DNA of 64,000 nucleotides from Aliarcobacter faecis (lineage in GTDB: Bacteria; Campylobacterota; Campylobacteria; Campylobacterales; Arcobacteraceae), in assembly GCF_013201705.1 (NCBI RefSeq), contig NZ_CP053837.1, positions 744,001 through 808,000 on the forward strand, read 5' to 3'. The notes beneath the pieces are model-generated. The model saw only the letters and a program-made list of their open reading frames with translations. It was not told the origin of the DNA and did not search any database. Below are positions 52,552 through 60,871 of the stretch, one piece after another. The position numbers were made by a program, and so were the translations under genes. Each line of letters starts with the position of its first letter. Positions within the stretch are counted from its first letter, which is position 1.

Positions 52552-53714
52552 ATAAAAATATAAATGTACCAAATTTAAGATTTAAAGAGTTTAGTGGGGA
52601 GTGGGAAGAAAAAACACTAAATGATTTAGGTACTTTTTTAGGTGGAGGTACTCCTAGTAAAAGTAATGAATCTTATTGGGGAGGTAATATTCCTTGGATT
52701 TCTAGTTCTGATATTTTAGAAGATAATATACACAAAATAAATATAAGTAGATTTATTAATCCTATATCTATAAAAGAATCAGCTACAAAACTTATTCCTA
52801 AAAATAGTATATTATTTGTTTCAAGAGTTGGAGTTGGTAAATTGGCTATTAATCAAGATGAATTATGCACAAGTCAAGATTTTACAAATTTTATTTCAAA
52901 AGATACAAATAGCTATTATTTAGGTTATTTATTTCAATCTAAAAAAAGTATTTTAGAGAGTTTTAATCAAGGTACTTCAATAAAAGGATTTACTAAAAAT
53001 GATATTTCAACATTAAAAATAAAAATTCCACAAAAAGAAGAACAAGAAAAAATTGCTATATTTTTAAGTAGTATTGATGAGAAAATAGAAAAACTTACAA
53101 AAAAAGATGAACTTTTACAACAATATAAAAAATCTATTATGCAAAAAATATTTTCTCAAGAGATTAGATTTAAAGATGATAAAGAAAATGAGTTTCCAAA
53201 GTGGGAAGAAAAAAAGTTAAAAAATATTTGTGATGTCATCAAAGGAGAGCAATTAAATAAAGATAATTTAACAGAAATAGGAGATTATCCAGCTATAAAT
53301 GGCGGAATAAATCCATCAGGTTTTACTGATAAATGGAATACTTTAAAAAATACAATAACAATAAGTGAGGGTGGAAACTCTTGTGGATATGTGAATTTTA
53401 TTAAAACAAATTTTTGGTCAGGTGGACATAATTATTCTTTACAAAATTTAAAAGAAAATATAGAAAATAGATATTTGTTTCAATATTTAAAATATAATGA
53501 AAGTCAAATTATGAATTTAAGAGTTGGTTCGGGACTTCCAAATATCCAAAAAAGTGATATTGTTAATTTTGAAATTTTATTACCTTGCATTGAAGAACAA
53601 GATAAAATAGCAAACTTTTTATCTAGTATAGATGATAAAATAGAAGAAAATCAAAAACTGTTAGAAAAAGCAAAAGAGTTCAAAAAAGCTCTTTTACAAC
53701 AGATGTTTGTGTAA
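52548..53714 (+). CDS. hsdS: Type I restriction specificity subunit HsdS
   Basis: This 388-residue subunit chooses the DNA target. Two target-recognition domains are visible, each preceded by a W/F-rich lead (EWEEKTLNDLG and KWEEKKLKNIC). Each is followed by a conserved helix: QEKIAIFLSSIDEKIEKLTK near residue 165, and QDKIANFLSSIDDKIEENQK near the C-terminus. These repeats let HsdS bind a split, bipartite site. The two half-repeats are also similar in DNA, which can drive domain exchange. It overlaps the AlbA_2 gene by 4 bp and is followed by the DUF3800 gene after 19 bp. Confidence 0.94.
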   Translation: MNKNINVPNLRFKEFSGEWEEKTLNDLGTFLGGGTPSKSNESYWGGNIPWISSSDILEDNIHKINISRFINPISIKESATKLIPKNSILFVSRVGVGKLAINQDELCTSQDFTNFISKDTNSYYLGYLFQSKKSILESFNQGTSIKGFTKNDISTLKIKIPQKEEQEKIAIFLSSIDEKIEKLTKKDELLQQYKKSIMQKIFSQEIRFKDDKENEFPKWEEKKLKNICDVIKGEQLNKDNLTEIGDYPAINGGINPSGFTDKWNTLKNTITISEGGNSCGYVNFIKTNFWSGGHNYSLQNLKENIENRYLFQYLKYNESQIMNLRVGSGLPNIQKSDIVNFEILLPCIEEQDKIANFLSSIDDKIEENQKLLEKAKEFKKALLQQMFV

Positions 53715-53733
53715 TATTGTATGAGGAAAAATT

Positions 53734-54729
53734 ATGACTGAAAATATAAAAATAATTCAAAATATCTTAAAAAAACAAAATAAATATGATTTAGCTATTA
53801 AGCTTGAAAATGCAGTTTATAAAGATCATTTAATTGATGGTTGGAATGGTGGTATAGGAGAGATTGAAATTTCTATTAATCCTAATTATTTTTTAGAGTT
53901 AGAAACAATTGATGATGATTCAAGAAATATGTTAATAAAACTTTTTAATGCTTTACCTCATGATTATTATGAAATAAATTCAATAAGATTTTCTATTAAC
54001 ACTCAAGTAAATATTGAAACTATAAGTGATACTATTTATATTTTTGTTGATGAAGCAGGAGATTTTGATTTTTCATCAAATGGTTCTAAACATTATCTAT
54101 TTACTTTTTTAGTTAAAAAAAGACCTTTTAATTTACACGAATATATTGCAAGTTATAGATATTCTTTGCTTGAAAGAAATTTAGACCCACTTGTGGAAAA
54201 AAGATTAGATATTGAAGCTTTTCATGCTTGTGAAGACAATAATTATATTAAAAATGAACTTTTTAATATAATTTCAACTTTTGATGAAAATAGTGTAAAA
54301 GCATATTCCTATATTTTGGAAAAACCAAAAGTTAATCCAGAAAAAAGAAATCACAAAGATAGGTTTTATATAGATAATTTAAGTTTTGCAATACAAAAGC
54401 TTTTAGGCGAGTTAAATATAAATAAGAACTTTATAATTATTACAGATAGACTTCCTGTTCAAAGTAATAAAAATAAACAAATAGGTGCTTTGAAAAAAGG
54501 GATTAAAGAGTATTTAAAAAGTAAAAATTTAGATAAGCAACTTAGATATGATATTTTTCATCATTGTAGTGCTTCAAGTACAAATTTACAAATTGCTGAT
54601 TATATTTGTTGGGCTATATTTAGAAAGTTTGAAAGAAATGATGAAACTTACTATAAAAGAATTGAAAAATATTTGATAAAAGTTGATGAAATGACAAAAG
54701 ATAGAAAAGAAGTCTATTATGAAAAATGA
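53734..54729 (+). CDS. DUF3800 domain protein inserted in the type I restriction operon
   Basis: This 331-residue protein has the DUF3800 signature in the middle: IYIFVDEAGDFDFSSNG near residue 105, HYLFTFLVKK, later IDIEAFHACEDN, FIIITDRLPV and a C-terminal HCSASSTNLQIADYICWAIF. The spaced acidic residues (DEAGD, ITDR, and D in QIADY) fit the RNase H-like nuclease fold proposed for the family. About 100 N-terminal residues precede it (with NGGIGEIEISINP), unassigned. Its stop is followed at once by a structured RNA-like element, and some DUF3800 genes are known to lie near conserved RNA motifs. The role, perhaps defence-related, is unknown. Confidence 0.85.
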   Translation: MTENIKIIQNILKKQNKYDLAIKLENAVYKDHLIDGWNGGIGEIEISINPNYFLELETIDDDSRNMLIKLFNALPHDYYEINSIRFSINTQVNIETISDTIYIFVDEAGDFDFSSNGSKHYLFTFLVKKRPFNLHEYIASYRYSLLERNLDPLVEKRLDIEAFHACEDNNYIKNELFNIISTFDENSVKAYSYILEKPKVNPEKRNHKDRFYIDNLSFAIQKLLGELNINKNFIIITDRLPVQSNKNKQIGALKKGIKEYLKSKNLDKQLRYDIFHHCSASSTNLQIADYICWAIFRKFERNDETYYKRIEKYLIKVDEMTKDRKEVYYEK

Positions 54730-54783
54730 CCCATTCTACCTATCCTTACGGAAGCCTCCCTTGGAGTCTTATTGGTAGATGGG
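54730..54783 (+). ncRNA. Compact three-way-junction RNA element behind the DUF3800 gene
   Basis: The 54 nt start directly after the DUF3800 stop codon and are 27/54 G+C by my count, against about a quarter to a third in the flanking genes. CCCAT-CTACC-AT (54730-54743) pairs with AT-GGTAG-ATGGG (54771-54783) with one bulge and one mismatch. Inside are a small CC-TTAC-GG hairpin (54744-54751) and a hairpin AAGCCTCC/GGAGTCTT (54752-54759 with 54763-54770) with one C-U mismatch and a CTT loop. No T-run follows, so it is not a simple terminator. It may be a DUF3800-associated RNA motif. Confidence 0.65.
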
Positions 54784-54852
54784 AACCTTTGCAAGAGAAT
54801 TATAACATAATTTTTTAAAAAATACGGATTAATTAAATTTTAAGGTAGAAAT

Positions 54853-57711
54853 ATGAACACACAAGATGAAGCAACACTAGAAGAAAATTTAATCAAACAA
54901 TTAGAGAGTTTGGATTATGAAAGAGTTTATATAAAAGATGAAAAAGAGCTTTTAGAAAATCTAAAAAAACAGCTTGAAATTCATAATAAAACAACTTTAA
55001 GCCAAGCAGAGTTTCAAAGAGTGTTAAATCATCTAAACAAAGGCGATATATTTGAAAAAGCGAAGATTTTAAGAGATAAATATGCACTTTTAAAAGATGA
55101 TAATAAAACAACCGTATATATTGAGTTTTTAGATAGTATAAATTGGTGTCAAAATATCTTTCAGGTTACTTCTCAAGTAACAATTGAAGGAAAATATAAA
55201 AATAGATATGATGTAACACTTCTTATAAACGGTTTACCACTTGTGCAAATAGAGTTAAAAAGAAGAGGTTTAGAGTTAAAAGAGGCTTTCAATCAGATAA
55301 ATCGCTACCAAAGACACTCATATAGTTTTAATAGTGCTTTATTTTCATATATTCAAATCTTTGTAATCTCAAATGGAGTAAATACAAAATATTACTCAAA
55401 CAATAAAAAACAGTCATTTAAACAAACATTTTTTTGGGCAGATGAAAGCAATAACAATATCACAGAACTAAGAGAGTTTACAAAACTATTTTTAGAAAAA
55501 TGCCATATATCTAAAATGATATGTAGATATATAGTTTTAGCCCAAACTTCAAAGATACTTATGGTTTTACGACCTTATCAGTTTTGGGCTGTTGAAGCTA
55601 TCATAAATAGAGTAAAAAATACAAATAAAAATGGCTATATTTGGCACACAACAGGAAGTGGAAAAACTTTGACATCTTTTAAAGCTTCACAAATACTTAC
55701 AAACTTTAGTGAAGTTGAAAAAGTGGTTTTTGTTGTAGATAGAAAAGATTTAGACTCACAAACTACAAAAGAGTTCAATAGTTTTAGTGAAGGAAGTGTA
55801 GATGGTACAGACAATACAAAAACTTTAGTAAAGCAGTTTTTAGGAGTTTACAAAGATAAAAAAGGAGAGCTAAAAAATAGCAAACTTATCATCACAACTA
55901 TACAAAAACTAAACAATGCTATAAATAATCAAAGATATTTAAAAGATATGCAAAGTCTAAAAAATAAAAAAATAGTATTTATTTTTGATGAGTGTCATAG
56001 AAGCCAGTTTGGAGAAACACACAAAAATATTGTTAAGTTTTTTACAAATACACAGCTCATTGGTTTTACAGGAACTCCTATATTTGAAGATAATGCTTTG
56101 GGAAATAAGTTTGGTAAAAGAACAACAGCAGAACTTTTTGGGGAAAGACTTCACAAATATATCATAACAAATGCAATAAAAGATGAAAATGTATTGAAAT
56201 TTTCAGTTGAATATGTAGGAAGATATAAGAAAAAAGATAGTGCAAATGAGATAGATATTGAAGTTGAGGGAATTGATACAAAAGAGTTGCTTGAAAGCAA
56301 TGAGCGAATTGAAAAAATAGTTGATTATATTTTGGCAAATCACGATAGAAAAACTCATTCAAAAGAGTTTAACTCTATTTTTGCTGTTAGTAGTGTTGAG
56401 GTTTTATGTAAATATTATGAAGCTTTTAAAAAGAAAAATCAAGATTTAAAAATCGCAACAATATTTTCATATAGTGCAAATGAAGAGGACAAAGATGCAA
56501 ATGGAATTTATGCTTTAGATGATAGTGATATTTTGATTGATGAAGCAAATATAAATCAGCACTCAAGAGATAAACTAGAAATGTATATAAGCAATTATAA
56601 TAAACTATTTGATACAAATTACACTACAAAAGATACAAAAAGTTTTTATTTATATTATGATGATATTTCAAGAAGAACGAAGAAAAAAGAGATAGATATT
56701 TTACTTGTTGTAAATATGTTTTTAACTGGTTTTGATGCACCTATTTTAAACACTTTATATGTAGATAAAAATTTAAAATATCACGGGCTTATACAAGCTT
56801 TTTCACGAACAAATAGGATTTTAAATGAGAAAAAATCTCAAGGAAATATAGTTTGTTTTAGGAACTTAAAAAATGAAACAGATGAAGCAATAGCACTTTT
56901 TTCAAATCAAGAGAATGAAGATAAAGTTTTGATGGAGTCTTATGAGTATTATGTAGAAAAGTTTAATGAGATTTTTATAAAACTTTTACAAATAGCTCCT
57001 AGTGTAAGTAGTGTGGATAGTATAATAGATGAAAATATACAGCTAGAGTTTATAAAAACTTTTAGAGAGTTGATTCGAGTTAAAAATATTTTGGAAGGAT
57101 TTAGTGATTTTAAATGGTTTGATTTATCTATGAGTGAACAACAATTTGAGGATTATAAATCAAAATATTTAGATTTATATGACAAGATAAAAAGAGAAAA
57201 TAGCCAAAATGAGGGGAAAGTGTCTATTTTAAAAGATGTTGATTTTGAACTAGAGCTAATTCATAAAGATGAGATAAATGTTTCATATATTTTAAAATTA
57301 TTAGCAAAATATAGCCAATCAAAAACAAAAGACAAAACAAAACAAAAAGAGAATATAAACAATCTTATAAATTCAAACCCAATTTTAAGAAGTAAAAAAG
57401 AGCTTATTGATGAGTTTATAAATAGTGCTTTAAGTGGAATTGATATTGAAAATATTGAAGATGAGTTTTTTAAATTTATAGATGTTAAAAAAGAGAAAGC
57501 TTTTCATATTTTGTGTGAAGAAGAGAAACTAGAGATTGAAAAAACAAAAAGTTTGATAGAAAACTATCTTTATGATAGTAGAAAACCATTAAGTGATGAT
57601 ATTGTAAATATTCTTTTAGTAAAACCAAAACTATTGGAGAGAAAAAAAATAATACCTAGGGTTTTGGATAGAATCGTGGAGTTTGTGGATAAGTTTTATA
57701 ATTTTAGTTAA
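54853..57711 (+). CDS. hsdR: Type I restriction endonuclease subunit HsdR
   Basis: This 952-residue motor and nuclease subunit has an N-terminal PD-(D/E)xK nuclease (RYDVTLLINGLPLVQIELKRRG, with the Asp, Glu and Lys). An SF2 helicase core follows, with Walker A IWHTTGSGKTLTSFKA near residue 268, DEAD-like FIFDECHRSQFGE, motif III GFTGTPIF and motif VI QAFSRTNRIL. A helical C-terminal region contacts HsdM/HsdS. It translocates DNA and cuts unmodified DNA. Its ribosome site AAGGTAG lies 6 nt before the ATG, 69 bp after the RNA element. Confidence 0.95.
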   Translation: MNTQDEATLEENLIKQLESLDYERVYIKDEKELLENLKKQLEIHNKTTLSQAEFQRVLNHLNKGDIFEKAKILRDKYALLKDDNKTTVYIEFLDSINWCQNIFQVTSQVTIEGKYKNRYDVTLLINGLPLVQIELKRRGLELKEAFNQINRYQRHSYSFNSALFSYIQIFVISNGVNTKYYSNNKKQSFKQTFFWADESNNNITELREFTKLFLEKCHISKMICRYIVLAQTSKILMVLRPYQFWAVEAIINRVKNTNKNGYIWHTTGSGKTLTSFKASQILTNFSEVEKVVFVVDRKDLDSQTTKEFNSFSEGSVDGTDNTKTLVKQFLGVYKDKKGELKNSKLIITTIQKLNNAINNQRYLKDMQSLKNKKIVFIFDECHRSQFGETHKNIVKFFTNTQLIGFTGTPIFEDNALGNKFGKRTTAELFGERLHKYIITNAIKDENVLKFSVEYVGRYKKKDSANEIDIEVEGIDTKELLESNERIEKIVDYILANHDRKTHSKEFNSIFAVSSVEVLCKYYEAFKKKNQDLKIATIFSYSANEEDKDANGIYALDDSDILIDEANINQHSRDKLEMYISNYNKLFDTNYTTKDTKSFYLYYDDISRRTKKKEIDILLVVNMFLTGFDAPILNTLYVDKNLKYHGLIQAFSRTNRILNEKKSQGNIVCFRNLKNETDEAIALFSNQENEDKVLMESYEYYVEKFNEIFIKLLQIAPSVSSVDSIIDENIQLEFIKTFRELIRVKNILEGFSDFKWFDLSMSEQQFEDYKSKYLDLYDKIKRENSQNEGKVSILKDVDFELELIHKDEINVSYILKLLAKYSQSKTKDKTKQKENINNLINSNPILRSKKELIDEFINSALSGIDIENIEDEFFKFIDVKKEKAFHILCEEEKLEIEKTKSLIENYLYDSRKPLSDDIVNILLVKPKLLERKKIIPRVLDRIVEFVDKFYNFS

Positions 57712-57748
57712 TCTATTTTTATATAATAATGTAGAAACTGTGTAAATT

Positions 57749-57785
57749 AAAGCTAAAAGAGAAATTATTTTCTCTTTATAGCTTT
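57749..57785. terminator. Hairpin between hsdR and lpd
   Basis: AAAGCT-A-AAAGAGAA pairs with TTCTCTTT-AT-AGCTTT, overlapping the lpd stop codon. The position between two converging genes fits a bidirectional terminator. Confidence 0.6.
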
Positions 57786-59195
57786 TGCATTTGGTAAATC
57801 TGTGATTGTTCCTTCGAAAATTTCAGCAGCCATACCAATAGACTCATGCAATGTTGGGTGAGCATGAATTGTAAGACCTATATCTTCAGCATCACAATCC
57901 ATTTCAAGAGCTAGTGAGATTTCTCCTAAAAGTTCTCCAGCATTTTCTCCAACTATTGCACCACCAATTAATTGGTGTGTATCTTTGTCAAAAATTAGTT
58001 TTGTCATACCAGTAGAGGCAACATCACTTGCTAATGCTCTACCACTTGCACTCCATGGAAAAGTTGAAACTTCATAGTTGATTCCAGCTTTTTTAGCTTC
58101 AATTTCAGTCATTCCAGCCCAAGCAATCTCTGGGAATGTATAGGCAATAGATGGAATTTGTTTTGGTTCAAAGAATACTTTATGTCCTGCAATAACTTCA
58201 GCAGCTACATGACCTTCATGAACAGCTTTGTGAGCAAGCATAGGTTGACCAATAATATCTCCAATAGCAAAAATATGAGGAACTTTTGTTCGTAGTTGAT
58301 TATCAACTTTGATAAGTCCTTGCTCATTTACCTCTACATTTGTATTTTCAAGTCCAAGTTTATTCCCATTTGCACTTCTTCCAAGAGCTACTAAAACAGC
58401 ATCATATAAAATTCCCTCTTTTGGAGCATTGTCTCCTTTAAACTCTACATAAATTCCTTCATTTTTTGGAATTATGCTTTGAGTTTGAGTTTTTGTCATA
58501 ATATTAAATCTATTTGAATTTGCTTTTGTATAAAGTTTGATTATATCGCTATCAGTTCCAGTCATTAGTTGTTCACCTCTGATTGCAACATCAACTTGAC
58601 TTCCTAATGTTGAATAAACTGTACCCATTTCAAGTCCAATTATTCCACCACCTAAGATTAAAAGTTTTTTTGGTACTTCTTTTACTTCTAGTGCATTTGT
58701 AGAATCCCAAATTCTTGGGTCTTCATGAGGTATAAACGACATTTTTGAGCTTTGACTTCCAGCTGCAATAATACAATAATCAAAAGTAACTTTTGTTTTT
58801 TCGCCATTTGCTAAATCAACTTCAACACTATGCTCATCTAAGAATTTTGCAACACCTTGAATATGTTGTACTTTTCTCATTTTAGCCATTGCATCTAAAC
58901 CACCAGTTAGTTTTTTTACAACACCACTTTTATACTCAGCTATTTTTTTAATATCTATTTTTGGGCTTTCATAAAAAATACCAGCTTTTTCTATATGTTT
59001 TGCCTCTTCAACTACTTTAGCTACATGAAGTAAAGCTTTTGAAGGAATACACCCAACATTTAGGCAAACTCCACCCAAAGTAGGGTGTCGTTCAACTATA
59101 ACTGTCTCTAAACCTAAATCTGCACATCTAAAGGCAGCAGAATATCCACCAGGACCTGCTCCTATTACTAAAACTTGAGTTTTTACTTCATTCAT
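57765..59195 (-). CDS. lpdA: Dihydrolipoyl dehydrogenase (E3)
   Basis: This 476-residue flavoprotein reoxidises the dihydrolipoyl groups of AceF with NAD+. It has the N-terminal FAD motif VIGAGPGGYSAAFRCADLG (about residues 9-27), the redox pair GGVCLNVGCIPSKALLHV, the NAD-binding GGGIIGLEMGTVYSTLG and a second FAD contact VPHIFAIGDIIGQPMLAHKA. The active-site His is in IHAHPTLHES near the C-terminus. Length and motifs match the pyruvate dehydrogenase type. It lies 10 bp after aceF. Confidence 0.96.
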   Translation of the reverse strand: MNEVKTQVLVIGAGPGGYSAAFRCADLGLETVIVERHPTLGGVCLNVGCIPSKALLHVAKVVEEAKHIEKAGIFYESPKIDIKKIAEYKSGVVKKLTGGLDAMAKMRKVQHIQGVAKFLDEHSVEVDLANGEKTKVTFDYCIIAAGSQSSKMSFIPHEDPRIWDSTNALEVKEVPKKLLILGGGIIGLEMGTVYSTLGSQVDVAIRGEQLMTGTDSDIIKLYTKANSNRFNIMTKTQTQSIIPKNEGIYVEFKGDNAPKEGILYDAVLVALGRSANGNKLGLENTNVEVNEQGLIKVDNQLRTKVPHIFAIGDIIGQPMLAHKAVHEGHVAAEVIAGHKVFFEPKQIPSIAYTFPEIAWAGMTEIEAKKAGINYEVSTFPWSASGRALASDVASTGMTKLIFDKDTHQLIGGAIVGENAGELLGEISLALEMDCDAEDIGLTIHAHPTLHESIGMAAEIFEGTITDLPNAKAIKRK

Positions 59196-59205
59196 AAATA
59201 ACTCC

Positions 59206-60861
59206 TTATAAACTTAACAATCTAATATCACTTAAAAGTTGTGATAAAGTTGTTGTAAATCTAGCACCATCAGCACCATCTATTACTTTATGGTCATAAG
59301 ACAAACTTAGTGGTAAAATTAGTCTTGGTTTAAACTCATTTGCTTCAAACACAGGTTTAATAGAAGATTTTGAAACACCTAAAATTGCAACTTCAGGAGC
59401 ATTTATAATTGGAGTGAAATATGTTCCACCAATTCCACCTAGGCTTGAAATTGTAAAGCAACCACCACTCATATCAGAGCTAGTTAGTTTTCCATCTCTT
59501 GCTTTTTTAGACAGCTCTGCTAATTCAATAGCAATATCTTTGAAACCTTTTTTATCAACATCTTTTATAACTGGAACTAAAAGCCCATTTGGAGTATCAA
59601 CTGCAACTCCAATATTGAAATACTCTTTCATAATTAACTCTTGCCCATCAGAACTTAAGCTAGAGTTAAATTTAGGGTGAAGTTTTAAAGCTTTTTCAAC
59701 TGCTTTTATGATAAACACTAGTGGTGAAAGTTTGAAATCTTTTGCAATACTATTTTGCTCTTTTCTAAACTCTTCAAGCTCTGTAATATCAGCTTCATCA
59801 AATTGTGTAACATGAGGTGCTGATAGATAGTTTTTATGTAAAAATGGTCCAGAAACTTTTTGAACACGACTAAGTTCAACTCTTTGAATTTTTCCAAATT
59901 GTGAGAAATCTATCTCTTTTGATTCAGGTAAGTTAAATCCAAATCCTACACCAGTAGCACTTGCAGGTTTATTTAGTTGTTCTTTTACATAAGCTTTAAT
60001 ATCTTCAACTAAAATTCTTCCTTTATTTCCACTACCTTTTACAAAACCTAAATCAACACCAAACTCTCTAGCAACTTTTCTTACACTAGGACTTGCATAA
60101 ACTTTTGTTGCTTTTTTTGATAGTACTTTACTATCTTCAATTTCAACTTGTCTAGCAGCTACTTCTTGAATAGTTGGTGTTGAGTTTGCTACTTTTTCAA
60201 CTATTTTTGGTTCTTGTGTAGTTTTTGCTAAAGGAGTTGGAACTTTATCTTCAATAACAACAGTTTTTATAACTTTTGCTATTAAATCTCCACTATTGAT
60301 TTTTTGTCCTTTTTGTACAAGAATCTCAATAACTTCCCCTCCAAATGGTGCTGGTACATCCATAGATGCTTTTTCAGTTTCAAGAGTGATAATACTATAA
60401 TCTTTTACAATAATATCTCCTACATGAATCATAACATCTATTAAATCTACATCTTTTTCAGCACCTAAATCAGGAACTCTTACCTCTTCAAGAACAGATT
60501 TTATAGTTTGCTCTTTTACAAATTGTGTTGGAGTTTGTATAACTGATTCTTCAACTTTTTTCTCTTCTGCTTTTGGAGTAGTTGGTACTTCAACTTTTGG
60601 CTCATCTATTGATATTTCATCACTAGCTTCAACTTTTACTATTAAATCTCCACTATTTACCTTGTCTCCAACTTTTACTAAAATCTCAACAATTTTTCCT
60701 TTATAAGGAGTTGGAACATCCATAGAAGCTTTTTCAGTCTCTAAAGTAATAAGACCATCTTCAACTTCTACAACATCACCAACTTTTACCATTATGTCAA
60801 TTAAATCAACATCTTTATCTGCACCTAAATCAGGAATAAAAACTTCATATATTTTTGCCAT
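59206..60861 (-). CDS. aceF: Pyruvate dehydrogenase dihydrolipoyl acetyltransferase (E2)
   Basis: This 551-residue core subunit has two lipoyl domains, each with the lipoylated Lys in LETEKASMDVP (near residues 45 and 163). A Pro/Val/Glu-rich linker, an E1/E3-binding domain (SPSVRKVAREFGVDLGFVKG) and the acetyltransferase domain follow, the last with LPLSLSYDHKVIDGADGARF containing the catalytic His and Asp. It transfers the acetyl group to CoA. The divergent lplA at 63651 may attach lipoate to it. It lies 10 bp after aceE and 10 bp before lpd. Confidence 0.96.
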   Translation of the reverse strand: MAKIYEVFIPDLGADKDVDLIDIMVKVGDVVEVEDGLITLETEKASMDVPTPYKGKIVEILVKVGDKVNSGDLIVKVEASDEISIDEPKVEVPTTPKAEEKKVEESVIQTPTQFVKEQTIKSVLEEVRVPDLGAEKDVDLIDVMIHVGDIIVKDYSIITLETEKASMDVPAPFGGEVIEILVQKGQKINSGDLIAKVIKTVVIEDKVPTPLAKTTQEPKIVEKVANSTPTIQEVAARQVEIEDSKVLSKKATKVYASPSVRKVAREFGVDLGFVKGSGNKGRILVEDIKAYVKEQLNKPASATGVGFGFNLPESKEIDFSQFGKIQRVELSRVQKVSGPFLHKNYLSAPHVTQFDEADITELEEFRKEQNSIAKDFKLSPLVFIIKAVEKALKLHPKFNSSLSSDGQELIMKEYFNIGVAVDTPNGLLVPVIKDVDKKGFKDIAIELAELSKKARDGKLTSSDMSGGCFTISSLGGIGGTYFTPIINAPEVAILGVSKSSIKPVFEANEFKPRLILPLSLSYDHKVIDGADGARFTTTLSQLLSDIRLLSL

Positions 60862-60871
60862 TTTTTACTCC

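Noticed and set aside
54784-54852. Terminator between the DUF3800 RNA element and hsdR
   Set aside because: ATTTTTTAAAAAAT near 54810 is an AT palindrome, but its stem is weak and hsdR has no obvious separate promoter, so I do not claim termination.
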